In this document: positions 9,079 through 17,283 of the stretch, piece by piece | How positions within the stretch are numbered: the stretch's first letter is position 1 | Layout: each line of letters starts with the position of its first letter | Source: Staphylococcus pseudoxylosus | GTDB lineage: Bacteria > Bacillota > Bacilli > Staphylococcales > Staphylococcaceae | DNA: 64,000 nt | Assembly (NCBI RefSeq): GCF_003697915.1 | Contig: NZ_RCVN01000005.1 | Span: 1 to 64,000 of the forward strand | Direction: 5' to 3' | Notes under the pieces: model-generated | What the model was told of the DNA's origin: nothing | What the model saw: only the letters and a program-made list of their open reading frames with translations | Database searches by the model: none | Position numbers and translations under genes: made by a program

Positions 9079-9648
9079 TTAATGTTTATATTTTTGATAA
9101 TGGTTGCTTGCTTTTTTTCTATTTCCACACGTTTCCATATCGCACCATTTTCGTTTTCCAGCTTTTGATATATCAAGAAAATAACATATACAATTTTCAT
9201 GGTAACACTGCTTAATTCTTTTAGTATCGTAATGTTTCAAAGTATCGACTAAATCATTAATAATAATATAGGTTATATTATCCTTTATAGTTTTACCTAT
9301 ATATGCTAAATCTATATTTTTATCATTATCTAAAAAATCAACAGTAATATTTGTGTCATTTATATATTTTTTTATTTTACTTTTAATACTCTGCGAAAGT
9401 TTTGCATCACTTTGGATACTATTTAATACTTCGTTAGATAACATTCTCAATTCTTTTAGCAAAGTAACTAATTCATCTGTTATAATATTTTCATTTGTAT
9501 TATGATTAACCATATTATTCTCTATTAACCAATTTAATATATCTGATTTACTAGTCAATAAATCCATATTTTTATTATTTTTAATAAATGTCGTATTAAC
9601 TAGATTAATCCATGCTCTTCCACCAATAGTTAATATTTTTTTGTCCAT
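9079..9648 (-). CDS. CGNR zinc-finger transcriptional regulator
   Basis: A 189-residue protein with the architecture of ABATE/CGNR proteins. The N-terminal about 130 residues form a helical putative stress-binding region. The C-terminal zinc finger has Cys148, Cys153, Cys169 and Cys174, with CGNR at 174-177 and basic residues after it for DNA contact. The family is thought to regulate transcription. It is divergent from the alpha/beta hydrolase gene at 9765, and a perfect 13-bp inverted repeat lies between them, so it probably controls that gene and itself. The start ATG at 9648 has GGGGTGA just upstream. Confidence 0.82.
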   Translation of the reverse strand: MDKKILTIGGRAWINLVNTTFIKNNKNMDLLTSKSDILNWLIENNMVNHNTNENIITDELVTLLKELRMLSNEVLNSIQSDAKLSQSIKSKIKKYINDTNITVDFLDNDKNIDLAYIGKTIKDNITYIIINDLVDTLKHYDTKRIKQCYHENCICYFLDISKAGKRKWCDMETCGNRKKASNHYQKYKH

Positions 9649-9710
9649 GCTATCACCCCACCTATATACTAACCTTTAAATTATCGTTTTACAAGTTAGT
9701 TATTCACGCG

Positions 9711-9752
9711 TATCATATAACCTGTAAAAATATTTTAAAAGGTTATATGATA
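9711..9752. promoter_or_regulatory. 13-bp perfect inverted repeat, candidate CGNR operator
   Basis: TATCATATAACCT (9711-9723) and AGGTTATATGATA (9740-9752) are exact reverse complements separated by 16 bp. The right arm ends 12 bases before the hydrolase ATG and covers the alternative ATG at 9747. It could be an operator or an mRNA hairpin that hides the ribosome binding site. Confidence 0.6.
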
Positions 9753-9764
9753 AGAGGAATTAAA

Positions 9765-10627
9765 ATGACTACGTTTTATCAAAAAGTAACTGTGCAAGAT
9801 ATCAATATATTTTATAGAGAGGCTGGCAATCCAAAAGACCCAACTATTTTATTATTACATGGTTTCCCTTCTTCATCACATATGTATAAAAGTTTAATAG
9901 AAAAATTAGAAGATGATTATCACCTGGTTGCGCCAGACTATCCAGGCTTTGGAAATAGTGACCAACCAAATATAAATGCCTTTGATTACACATTTGACAA
10001 CATTTCAAATATTATAAATGAATTTATAGAAATACTATCTTTAGAAAAATTCAGTATATATGTTCATGATTACGGCGCACCAATAGGATTTAGATTAGCT
10101 ACTAAGAACCCACATAAAATACAAGCAATTATTAGTCAAAATGGCAATGCATACGAAGAAGGATTGTTATCGGCTTGGGACCCAGTCAGAGATTATTGGG
10201 AAAATCCATCAAATGAAAACAAAGAAAAATTAAGAAAATTATTAACAGCTGATTTCACAAATATCAATACATTGATGGTACAAGAAACCCTGATACTATA
10301 AGTCCTGATGGATGGAATATGGACCAAAAAAATTTAGATAAAAAAGGCAATCAAGAAATACAAATAAGCCTATATTATGACTACAGAAATAATTTGAAAT
10401 TATATCCAAAATGGCAAAAGTATTTTAGAACTTATCAACCACCTACATTAGTAGCTTGGGGTAAAAATGATATGTTTTTCGGACCTGAAGGTGCATTAGG
10501 TTTTCTTAGAGACATTGAGGACTGTGAAGTTCATTTATTTAACACGGGTCATTTCCCATTAGAAGAAGAACTTACAACAAGTGCATTTTTAATTAAAAAT
10601 TTTTTAAGCTCAAGATTAAAACAATAA
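9765..10627 (+). pseudogene. alpha/beta hydrolase (haloalkane dehalogenase-like), frameshifted
   Basis: Two adjacent reading frames together make one alpha/beta hydrolase of about 287 residues. Part one has the oxyanion motif HGFPSSSH and the nucleophile elbow in HDYGAP, with Asp as in haloalkane dehalogenases. Part two has GKND and the catalytic His in TGHFPLEEE. Reading stays coherent to about 10264 (FTNI), then resumes one frame over with QYIDGTRNPDTISPDGW. One missing base near 10261-10266 explains this; the first frame otherwise ends at 10301. I chose the ATG at 9765 because AGAGGA lies 6 bases upstream; an ATG at 9747 is in frame. It may be a real recent pseudogene or a sequencing error in the AT run. 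Confidence 0.85.
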
Positions 10628-11041
10628 TTGTATAAAGGTTAAGTTTTGTTTTAAGTTACAAAAAGCTTCAAAAGTATAAAGAGATTTTAAATATTGACTA
10701 AATAATCATGATTTTACTATAAAAAATTATCTTTATTTCATTCTTCAATTAAAATTACCACTCTAAAATAAATACTTACAATTCTTAATAATATTATTGA
10801 AAAAGCAAATCATATAATTCCAAAAACGCTAATTTTTGACAAAAACCCTCTTAAATACAATTTAAGAGGGTTTTCTTAGATATTTATGTTCATAAACTGG
10901 CTTTACTATCAATAATCAAAAATTATTTAGCAATATGAAACTTTTGACGATGTTAGGTGTATATATTATCGAAAAACACATTCTATGAATGAAGCAGAAT
11001 GAAATCAAATGGCCAAAATTGATTATACTACAATCAAAAAA
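10628..11041. other. intergenic region, no gene seen
   Basis: A 414-bp AT-rich gap between the broken hydrolase and the TetR gene, which converge. Apart from the terminator at 10841-10874 I see no gene or RNA signature. Confidence 0.5.
10841..10874. terminator. bidirectional terminator
   Basis: AAAAACCCTCTTAAA pairs with TTTAAGAGGGTTTT around five bases. It lies between the converging hydrolase and tetR genes and has A and T tracts on both sides. Confidence 0.85.
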
Positions 11042-11596
11042 TTAAGCTCTTCCAACTATAAAAAATGCAATTTTCTTAGCTATTGCTTCCTTCTCTATCG
11101 TACCATTACTATCAGCTAACTGTAATGCGGCTTCATGAACCATTTGTGCAAAAATAGGCACAAATATTTCTTTTTCATTATCTTCATAAACACCTTTCAA
11201 ACTTATTGTTAAAACATTATTCAACTCGCTTAGTATTTTTTCTTTCATTTGAGGTAATGCTAATCCAGCATAGCTGCTTCTGCATTCAATATTAGGTTCT
11301 TGATAAAAATCGTGAACTGCTAAAATGAGTTGACTTATATTTTCTTGGTTAAAAATCATGGTTTCCGAAACATAGTTCTCAATAGTAACTGTAGCAAAAT
11401 CTTCCATAATATAGTCGATTAAGTCATATTTATCTTCAAAATGGGCATAAAATGTTGCTCTATTTACTTTAGCCCCTTTTGTGATATCTGCTATTGTTAT
11501 TTTCTCAAAAATTTTTTTATCTACTAAACTAAAAAAGGCGTTAATCAATGATTGCTTCGTATGTGTCACTCTCAAATTTTTTACTTTTTCTGCCAT
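11042..11596 (-). CDS. TetR/AcrR family repressor
   Basis: A 184-residue regulator. The N-terminal helix-turn-helix spans about residues 10-55 (ITIADITKGAKVNRATFYAHF, split around the turn), and the rest is a ligand-binding helical domain. The start ATG at 11596 has GAGGAG 9 bases upstream; the ATG at 11605 overlaps that site. It is divergent from the SDR-fold gene at 11748, with a perfect 16-bp palindrome in between, which fits a local repressor that also controls itself. The ligand is unknown. Confidence 0.9.
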   Translation of the reverse strand: MAEKVKNLRVTHTKQSLINAFFSLVDKKIFEKITIADITKGAKVNRATFYAHFEDKYDLIDYIMEDFATVTIENYVSETMIFNQENISQLILAVHDFYQEPNIECRSSYAGLALPQMKEKILSELNNVLTISLKGVYEDNEKEIFVPIFAQMVHEAALQLADSNGTIEKEAIAKKIAFFIVGRA

Positions 11597-11627
11597 TTGA
11601 ATCATCTCCTCAACAATTTAAAGTTAT

Positions 11628-11643
11628 TGTTGCTATAGCAACA
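11628..11643. promoter_or_regulatory. 16-bp perfect palindrome, candidate TetR operator
   Basis: TGTTGCTATAGCAACA is its own reverse complement and lies 32 bp upstream of the tetR start. The size and symmetry are typical of TetR operators. Confidence 0.75.
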
Positions 11644-11700
11644 TTCAAGCATGGTTTGTTGATTGTTATATCACTTTATTAATTGTATATTTTACTTAAA

Positions 11701-11715
11701 GCAACACTTTGTTGT
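11701..11715. promoter_or_regulatory. second, related TetR half-site pair
   Basis: GCAACA-CTT-TGTTGT uses the same half-sites as the 16-bp palindrome at 11628, arranged in inverted order around three bases with one mismatch. It lies 33 bp before the SDR-fold gene, consistent with repression in both directions. Confidence 0.55.
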
Positions 11716-11747
11716 TTTAATATATCATAGACAAGGAGCTACTTAAA

Positions 11748-12425
11748 ATGAAAACATTAGTCATTGTAGGCGCAGGTACTGGTTTAGGACTATTTATAGC
11801 TAAAAAATTTGGTTCTGAAGGATTTAGAGTAGCAACTATTTCTCGAAATTCTGAGAAATTAAAAGTTATTCAAGAAGAATTGAGTAATTTAAACATTGAG
11901 ACAAAAACTTATATAGCAGATATCACAGACTTGGAAGCATTAAAACAATCTATCCAAGCAATTAAAATTGATTTTGGTTCGATTGATGTCATAGAGTTTA
12001 GCCCTTACGCCAAAGAAGATAAATTTACAAATATATTAGAAACTACGCCAGATAGTGTATCAGAAATGTTAAAAACTTATCTATTCCCATCAATTCAGTT
12101 GGTTAACGACGTTTTACCAGATATGATAAATAAAGGGGAGGGGGCAATTCTATTTACAACAGGTGTATCTACAATATTCCCTTTACCTTTTGCTGGAAAT
12201 GCTGGAATTATAGGAGCAGGCTTACGTAATTATGCTGAAAGCCTCTACACTCAACTGGAAGATAAAAACATATTTATAAGACATCTTTCAATAGGAACAG
12301 TGATAGAACCTGGAACAATAGGAGACCCAAATTTGATTGCGGAGGCCTGGTATAATTTATATAACCAAAGAGAAAAGTTTGAAGAAACCTTCCCAAAAGA
12401 TCTTAAAAAATCTGATATTTCCTAA
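11748..12425 (+). CDS. SDR-fold protein lacking the catalytic Tyr/Lys
   Basis: A 225-residue Rossmann-fold protein with the nucleotide motif GAGTGLG near residue 8 and an SDR-like core. Where classical enzymes have YxxxK, the aligned stretch reads NAGIIGAGLRNY, so both Tyr and Lys are absent. It may bind NAD(P) without classical dehydrogenase chemistry, or use other residues. The start ATG has AAGGAG 9 bases upstream. It is divergent from the TetR gene and is its probable target. The physiological role is unknown. Confidence 0.8.
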   Translation: MKTLVIVGAGTGLGLFIAKKFGSEGFRVATISRNSEKLKVIQEELSNLNIETKTYIADITDLEALKQSIQAIKIDFGSIDVIEFSPYAKEDKFTNILETTPDSVSEMLKTYLFPSIQLVNDVLPDMINKGEGAILFTTGVSTIFPLPFAGNAGIIGAGLRNYAESLYTQLEDKNIFIRHLSIGTVIEPGTIGDPNLIAEAWYNLYNQREKFEETFPKDLKKSDIS

Positions 12426-12534
12426 TTTTTGTACTGTACTTAAATGATAAAAATTTATGTTTATATTAATTAAACAATTTATGTTTTACTGTATTAGGAT
12501 GTTATAAAACATTTATCAAGGAACTAACATAGAC

Positions 12535-12569
12535 TAATCTCTCACTATCAGCTAGTAGTGAGGGATTAA
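12535..12569 (+). terminator. terminator after SDR-fold gene
   Basis: TAATCTCTCACTA pairs with TAGTGAGGGATTA (one G-U) around a short loop. It lies about 110 bp after the stop codon. Confidence 0.65.
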
Positions 12570-12576
12570 TTATGCA

Positions 12577-12617
12577 AAAAACTGCCATTCAAATCAATGA
12601 CTTGAAGGCAGTTTGAA
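12577..12617 (-). terminator. terminator after amino-acid permease
   Basis: AAAACTGCC and GGCAGTTT form the outer stem with a partly paired interior (ATTCAA and TTGAA). It lies just past the end of the leftward permease gene. Confidence 0.65.
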
Positions 12618-12654
12618 ATATATTTTAGTATGATATTTTAACATTTACATCTAA

Positions 12655-14076
12655 CTATTTTTGTTGACCATTCGTCTTAATGATATAGAACAGGTAGTAT
12701 ACTATACCAATGACAAACCAAATCAATGTATAGAATTTAGCTTGTCCACTTAATCCCCAAAATACTGCAAACACACAAATAAACACAAGTATTGGCATAA
12801 CAGGATACAACGGTAATTTAAATGCTGGTAATGGCAAATCTTTACCTTCTCGTTTACGTAAAGCGAAAATACCCACTGTTACAAACATAAAGGCTACTAA
12901 TGTTCCTGCTGTAATTAATTGAGCTAAAAACCCAAACGGGAATACAGATCCAACAATTACTGCAACGATAGATAATACGACTAAAGCGCGATTTGGTAAG
13001 TTTTTATTATCCAATTTACCTAACCAAGATGGAAGGATGCCATCTCTACCAAATGAGTAAAGTAAGCGTGAACCAGCTAGCATCATTCCAATTAATGCAG
13101 TAAACATACCAATAACCGAAATAGCTTGTACAATAATTGCAATCGTACCATGACCGCTTGTACGTAATGCCCATCCAACGGGTTCAGCATTGTTTTTATA
13201 TTCACTGTAATCAAACATTCCAACTAATACTAACGCAACAACCACAAATAACGTCACCGCAATTAATAATGACCCTAAAATCCCTCTAGGCATGGTCTTT
13301 TGTGGATTAATAGCTTCACCAGAATTGGCAGCGATAGAATCAAAACCAATGTAAGCAACAAATATAACAGAGCTACCTGCATAAATGCCCTGCCAGCCAC
13401 CAAAAGCACCTGCTGCTGTTTCTTTATATTCAGGAATAAATGGAACATAATGTCCAATATCTATTACAGATAAACCTACTATTATAAATAGGAAAATTGC
13501 TAGTACTTTTAACACGACTAATATATTCTGTACTCGTGCTGTTTCTGAAGTACCTCTAGACAATAATAAAGCAGTAATAACAACTACAATTGCAGCTATC
13601 AAGTCTATTACCCCACCATCAGTACCTAATGAATTAGAAAGTGAATTAGGAAGTGAAATATGGAAGGGGTCTAACAGCCCTCTTAAATTTGCAGAAAAAC
13701 CAGAGGCTACAAAGGAAACTGCAATTAAATATTCAGCGATTAATGCCCAACCAACAATCCAACCAAAAAATTCTCCAAATAATATACTAATCCAAGTATA
13801 TGCAGAGCCTGCAAACGGCATTACTGTCGCCATTTCAGCATATACAAATGCAACCATAGCTGCTACAATTGCTGCAACTAAAAAGGATAGACTGACGGAA
13901 GGTCCCGTATGATCCGCAGCCACAACCCCTGGCAATGTAAAAATAGCAGTTGAAACTATTGTCCCAACACCTAATGCTAAAAAGTCCTTAACGCGAAGTG
14001 TACGTTCTAAGTGCGCATCTTTATTTTGGTAGCGCGATACATCTTCTTTACGTAGTATTCTATGTATCAGATTCAT
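12655..14076 (-). CDS. APC-family amino-acid permease
   Basis: A 473-residue transporter with about 12 hydrophobic segments. The consensus first helix carries GVGTIVSTAIFTLPG, and EMATVMPFAGSAYTW and GFDSIAANSGEAINP follow; these are typical of the cationic amino-acid transporter (CAT/YfnA-like) branch of the APC superfamily. It should import an amino acid by proton coupling across the cytoplasmic membrane. The substrate is not determined by sequence. The start ATG at 14076 has AGGAGA upstream. It appears to be a single-gene unit. Confidence 0.9.
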   Translation of the reverse strand: MNLIHRILRKEDVSRYQNKDAHLERTLRVKDFLALGVGTIVSTAIFTLPGVVAADHTGPSVSLSFLVAAIVAAMVAFVYAEMATVMPFAGSAYTWISILFGEFFGWIVGWALIAEYLIAVSFVASGFSANLRGLLDPFHISLPNSLSNSLGTDGGVIDLIAAIVVVITALLLSRGTSETARVQNILVVLKVLAIFLFIIVGLSVIDIGHYVPFIPEYKETAAGAFGGWQGIYAGSSVIFVAYIGFDSIAANSGEAINPQKTMPRGILGSLLIAVTLFVVVALVLVGMFDYSEYKNNAEPVGWALRTSGHGTIAIIVQAISVIGMFTALIGMMLAGSRLLYSFGRDGILPSWLGKLDNKNLPNRALVVLSIVAVIVGSVFPFGFLAQLITAGTLVAFMFVTVGIFALRKREGKDLPLPAFKLPLYPVMPILVFICVFAVFWGLSGQAKFYTLIWFVIGIVYYLFYIIKTNGQQK

Positions 14077-14293
14077 TTTTATATCTCCTAGCTTTTTTTA
14101 AAACAAACATGTTTTTAAGTATAATGATTTTTGAAACTATTGTACATGCCATTTTTAAAAAGAATTATTATTTTTAAGTCATTTTACCTAGGTTACTTTA
14201 AAGTGCGTACTTACATTTTCCTAATAAGAGGTTTAAAATAGCGTTCATAGTTAATAATTTACTAAAATTGATTTAATGAAAAGGAGCATAATG

Positions 14294-15127
14294 ATGCAAA
14301 ATATAACTTTTAATAATGGCAATACAATGCCACAACTTGGCTTAGGCGTCTTTAGAGTAGAAAATGATGATACGGCAAAAAATGCAGTAAAGCATGCAAT
14401 CATTAACGGATATCGTAGTATTGATGCAGCATTAGTTTATGCTAATGAAGAAATGGTTGGACAAGGTATACAAGAGGGTATAAAGGCCGCAGGTATTACT
14501 AGAGAAGACCTATTTATCACATCTAAATTATGGTTAAATCACTATGGTAAAGATAACGTGAAAGATGGCTATGAAACGTCATTAAGTAATCTTGGCTTAG
14601 ATTATTTAGACCTATACCTCATTCACTGGCCAGGTACCAACGAATCACTCATGCTAGAAACTTGGGAAGGCATGGAAGCACTATATAATGAGGGCAAAGT
14701 TAAAAATATTGGTGTTAGTAACTTTACAATTGAACAATTAGAGTTACTAGAAACGAAAACGACTATTAAGCCAGTTATTAACCAAGTAGAATTCCACCCA
14801 TACTTTACTCAAGAAGCATTGAGAAAATATTTAGCTTCAGCATCTATCCAAATGGAATCTTGGTCACCTTTAATGAATGCTGAAATTCTTACAGATGAGA
14901 CTATCAATGCTATAGCTGATGAAACTGGAAAATCTCCTGCACAAATTGTAATTAGATGGAACATTGAACATGGTGTTGTCACAATTCCTAAGTCTGTGAC
15001 ACCACATAGAATTGAAGAAAATATAAATGTTTTTGACTTTTCATTAACTGAAGCACAAATCAATCGTATTGATGCTTTAAACCAAGATAAAAGAATTGGT
15101 CCAAACCCTGTAGAATTTAATGGATAA
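14294..15127 (+). CDS. aldo/keto reductase
   Basis: A 277-residue NADPH-dependent reductase of the AKR5-like (2,5-diketogluconate reductase/YtbE) type. The catalytic tetrad is complete: Asp44, Tyr49, Lys78 and His111 (SIDAALVYANEE, ITSKLW, LIHWP). The C-terminal cofactor site IPKSVTPHRIEEN is present. It reduces small aldehydes or ketones; the natural substrate is unknown. I chose the ATG at 14294 because AAAGGAG ends 7 bases before it. The ATG at 14291 is possible, and the upstream ATG at 14276 precedes the Shine-Dalgarno sequence. Confidence 0.9.
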   Translation: MQNITFNNGNTMPQLGLGVFRVENDDTAKNAVKHAIINGYRSIDAALVYANEEMVGQGIQEGIKAAGITREDLFITSKLWLNHYGKDNVKDGYETSLSNLGLDYLDLYLIHWPGTNESLMLETWEGMEALYNEGKVKNIGVSNFTIEQLELLETKTTIKPVINQVEFHPYFTQEALRKYLASASIQMESWSPLMNAEILTDETINAIADETGKSPAQIVIRWNIEHGVVTIPKSVTPHRIEENINVFDFSLTEAQINRIDALNQDKRIGPNPVEFNG

Positions 15128-15138
15128 ATAATTAATAG

Positions 15139-15188
15139 CGTGGAACGACAATCATTTTATAATATATGATTGCTGTTCCACTTCTTTT
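15139..15188. terminator. bidirectional terminator between converging genes
   Basis: GTGGAACGACAATCAT pairs with ATGATTGCTGTTCCAC with a single mismatch, followed by a T-rich tract. It serves the aldo/keto reductase and the converging lipoprotein gene. Confidence 0.85.
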
Positions 15189-15194
15189 TATTTA

Positions 15195-16094
15195 TTATTT
15201 CATTAAATTATTTTTTAGCTCTTTTCTTTGAAATGCTAATGAATATGGATCATTGTACCAATACGTCTCGGCCTTTACTTTAATAATATGATTATTTTTA
15301 ACAGCAGGTATTTGTTGCCACATATTTGTTTTTTCAAATTCTGGCTGAGCTTTACCTTCACTCATCGTGATAATGTAATCTCCAGCATACTTTGGTAGTT
15401 GTTCTTGTGATAATTCTTTCCAACCATCTTTTTTGACTTCTTTTTCTAACGGTTGAGGCATATTTAAATCAAATGCTTGATATAACACTTCTCCACCACG
15501 TCCCCACTCTGAGCCAAATGCATAGATGGTTTTGCTAAAATCATCAAAAATTGAAACTGTTGCGTTTTCTCCTATATGCCCTTTGATTTCTTTAGAATCC
15601 TCAGCAGTTTGAGCTTTCCATTTTTCCACCCAATCTTTAGCTTCTTTCTCCTTACCAAGTATCTTACCTAATTCAATTTGCGTATCTAAATAATCTTTAT
15701 TACCGTATTCGATTGGTAATGTTGCCGCAATTTTTTCATACTTTTTAATATTTTTGTCAGTAGTATCAACAATAATTAAATCTGGCTTAAGTTTTGCAAC
15801 TTTTTCCACATCGTTTTCATTTAGTTTTGCAGTATTTTTAAATTTATCTTTTAGAACATCACTCTTTTCTATATCTTTAGTAACACCGATAATATTACCA
15901 CCTAAATATTTTATGCCACCTGCATATGTATTAGCCACAACTGCAATACGCTTTGGATGTTTTGGAATATCAACTTTTTTACCACTACCCAAGGTATAAC
16001 TTTTCGTGCTTTCTTCTTCATTAGATTTTGACTCATTACTACATGCTGAGAGCAGCAGTACTGCTAAAATAATAAAACTTAATAATTGTTTCAT
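15195..16094 (-). CDS. iron-siderophore ABC transporter binding lipoprotein
   Basis: A 299-residue class III substrate-binding protein. It begins with a lipoprotein signal peptide with lipobox LSAC (Cys18), so it is anchored to the outer face of the membrane. The PKHPKRIAVVA motif and LGGNIIGVT fit the FhuD/FepB-like TroA fold. It should capture an Fe3+-siderophore and pass it to a permease encoded elsewhere, since none is adjacent. The ATG at 16094 has AGGAGG 6 bases upstream; the frame extends further up but into the Fur box. A perfect Fur box at 16109-16123 predicts repression when iron is plentiful. Confidence 0.9.
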   Translation of the reverse strand: MKQLLSFIILAVLLLSACSNESKSNEEESTKSYTLGSGKKVDIPKHPKRIAVVANTYAGGIKYLGGNIIGVTKDIEKSDVLKDKFKNTAKLNENDVEKVAKLKPDLIIVDTTDKNIKKYEKIAATLPIEYGNKDYLDTQIELGKILGKEKEAKDWVEKWKAQTAEDSKEIKGHIGENATVSIFDDFSKTIYAFGSEWGRGGEVLYQAFDLNMPQPLEKEVKKDGWKELSQEQLPKYAGDYIITMSEGKAQPEFEKTNMWQQIPAVKNNHIIKVKAETYWYNDPYSLAFQRKELKNNLMK

Positions 16095-16108
16095 TTGGCC
16101 CCTCCTAT

Positions 16109-16123
16109 TGATAATGATTATCA
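16109..16123. promoter_or_regulatory. Fur box (perfect 7-1-7)
   Basis: TGATAATGATTATCA matches the 7-1-7 Fur consensus exactly and lies 14 bp upstream of the lipoprotein start codon. Confidence 0.88.
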
Positions 16124-16305
16124 CTATTAATTATATTTTATGCCCAGTATTAATAATAAGCAATATATTTATTTGTATTTTAAAATTAATAATAAATATT
16201 ATTAGTTTTAACACTTTATATTTTTGCTTGATTCACCTATGTAAATAGTTTACTTACAATGTTCTGAAGGGATAAGATAAATTGATTAACTCATGAGATA
16301 AAAAT

Positions 16306-16336
16306 AAGTGGCTGGGATATGATTCCCAACCACTTT
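16306..16336. terminator. terminator after 98-residue gene
   Basis: AAGTGGCTGGGA pairs with TCCCAACCACTT (one bulge) around TATGAT, 10 bp downstream of the leftward gene stop at 16347. Confidence 0.75.
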
Positions 16337-16346
16337 CACATTAAAT

Positions 16347-16643
16347 TTATTCCATACGTTTTAATATTTCTAATTTAATCACTTTTAATGCTTCGCTATA
16401 TTCTCTGTTGGTACTTTCTTGGGCATTAACGATTAATAGTTCAACAAGTTCTATGTCACTTTTTTCGCTAACTTCATGTTCAAATTGATGTAAGTGCTCT
16501 TCGGATGTTTTAGCATTTTGCTTTTCTATTTGATAATATTGGTCCGCTCCTAAACCACCCTCTTCAATCATGACAGAAATACCACTTGACCGCGCTTCAT
16601 TCAGTCTTTTCACTTTAATGCATTTGTTTTCACGAATAATCAT
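16347..16643 (-). CDS. conserved small protein of unknown function
   Basis: A 98-residue soluble, acidic protein I do not recognise as a named family. The N-terminal 35 residues are basic (VKRLNEARSSGISVMIEEGG) and the rest is probably helical with many Glu. It has its own terminator and a good Shine-Dalgarno site (GGAGGG) before ATG, so it looks like a real gene transcribed alone. It is divergent from feoAB, and a long inverted repeat at 16809-16838 lies in the shared upstream region. Confidence 0.7.
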   Translation of the reverse strand: MIIRENKCIKVKRLNEARSSGISVMIEEGGLGADQYYQIEKQNAKTSEEHLHQFEHEVSEKSDIELVELLIVNAQESTNREYSEALKVIKLEILKRME

Positions 16644-16808
16644 TTGAATCCCTCCTAATTTAATGCGCGTATTTTAAAGTACGTTACTGCTTATAAACAT
16701 CACATTGCTTCTAGAATTAGATTGACTTCAAATAATCTAGCTGACTTTAATCATTATGTATCACGTTATCTTCACAAATATCGATTAGTTAGCTATTAAA
16801 ATTGTTGT

Positions 16809-16838
16809 TTACTGTAGTGTAGTATTACACTACAGTAA
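16809..16838. repeat. 13-bp perfect inverted repeat with 4-bp spacer
   Basis: TTACTGTAGTGTA (16809-16821) and TACACTACAGTAA (16826-16838) are exact complements. The dyad continues weakly outside (GTTGT and ACAAC). It has no T run, so an operator is more likely than a terminator. The regulator is unknown. Confidence 0.6.
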
Positions 16839-17012
16839 TTACAACATCTTTGCTCACTATACTATACCCATTTAAATACTTATTTATGAATTACTAAATA
16901 ATATCTTTTTTACTACTTCAAATAATGTATGTCTCATTCAAAAATGTTTAACAAAGTTTTCATAAATACAATATGTTAACAACTTCTATTGCTTAAGATA
17001 TAACTATATAAT

Positions 17013-17027
17013 TGATAATGATTATTA
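17013..17027. promoter_or_regulatory. Fur box of feoAB
   Basis: TGATAATGATTATTA matches 14 of 15 positions of the Fur 7-1-7 consensus and lies 19 bp before the feoA start, next to a likely -10 box. Confidence 0.8.
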
Positions 17028-17046
17028 TTATGAAAGAGTGATGAAT

Positions 17047-17283
17047 ATGTTGAATTTAAAGACTGGTATTTTAGAAAAAAATTATACAATTAAAAGTATG
17101 GAAATCGAAAACAAATACTTGATTCAGCGTCTTAACGCTTTAGGTTTAGCCCCTGGATCAAATGTAAAAATTAAACAAAAATGCTTATTTAGAGGCCCTT
17201 GTATTCTAGAAATAAATGGTCAAAATTTAAGTATTCGTGGTTGTGATGCATGTCATATTTTACTAGAGGAATCTCATGGCTAA
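17047..17283 (+). CDS. feoA: ferrous iron transport protein FeoA
   Basis: A 78-residue SH3-like FeoA protein. The typical core [15 protein letters not shown] is followed by [16 protein letters not shown]. FeoA is a cytoplasmic partner of the FeoB Fe2+ channel. The ATG at 17047 is chosen because AAAGAG lies 8 bases upstream; GTG 17038 and ATG 17041 overlap that site. It overlaps feoB by 8 nt, so the two are translationally coupled. Confidence 0.88.
   Translation: MLNLKTGILEKNYTIKSMEIENKYLIQRLNALGLAPGSNVKIKQKCLFRGPCILEINGQNLSIRGCDACHILLEESHG

Larger units (their letters stand above)
16644..17046. other. shared upstream region of the small gene and feoAB
   Basis: About 400 bp without a gene. 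It holds the 13-bp inverted repeat at 16809-16838 and the feoA Fur box at 17013-17027. A TATAAT at 17007-17012 just before the Fur box is the likely -10 of feoAB; the -35 is unclear. Confidence 0.55.
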
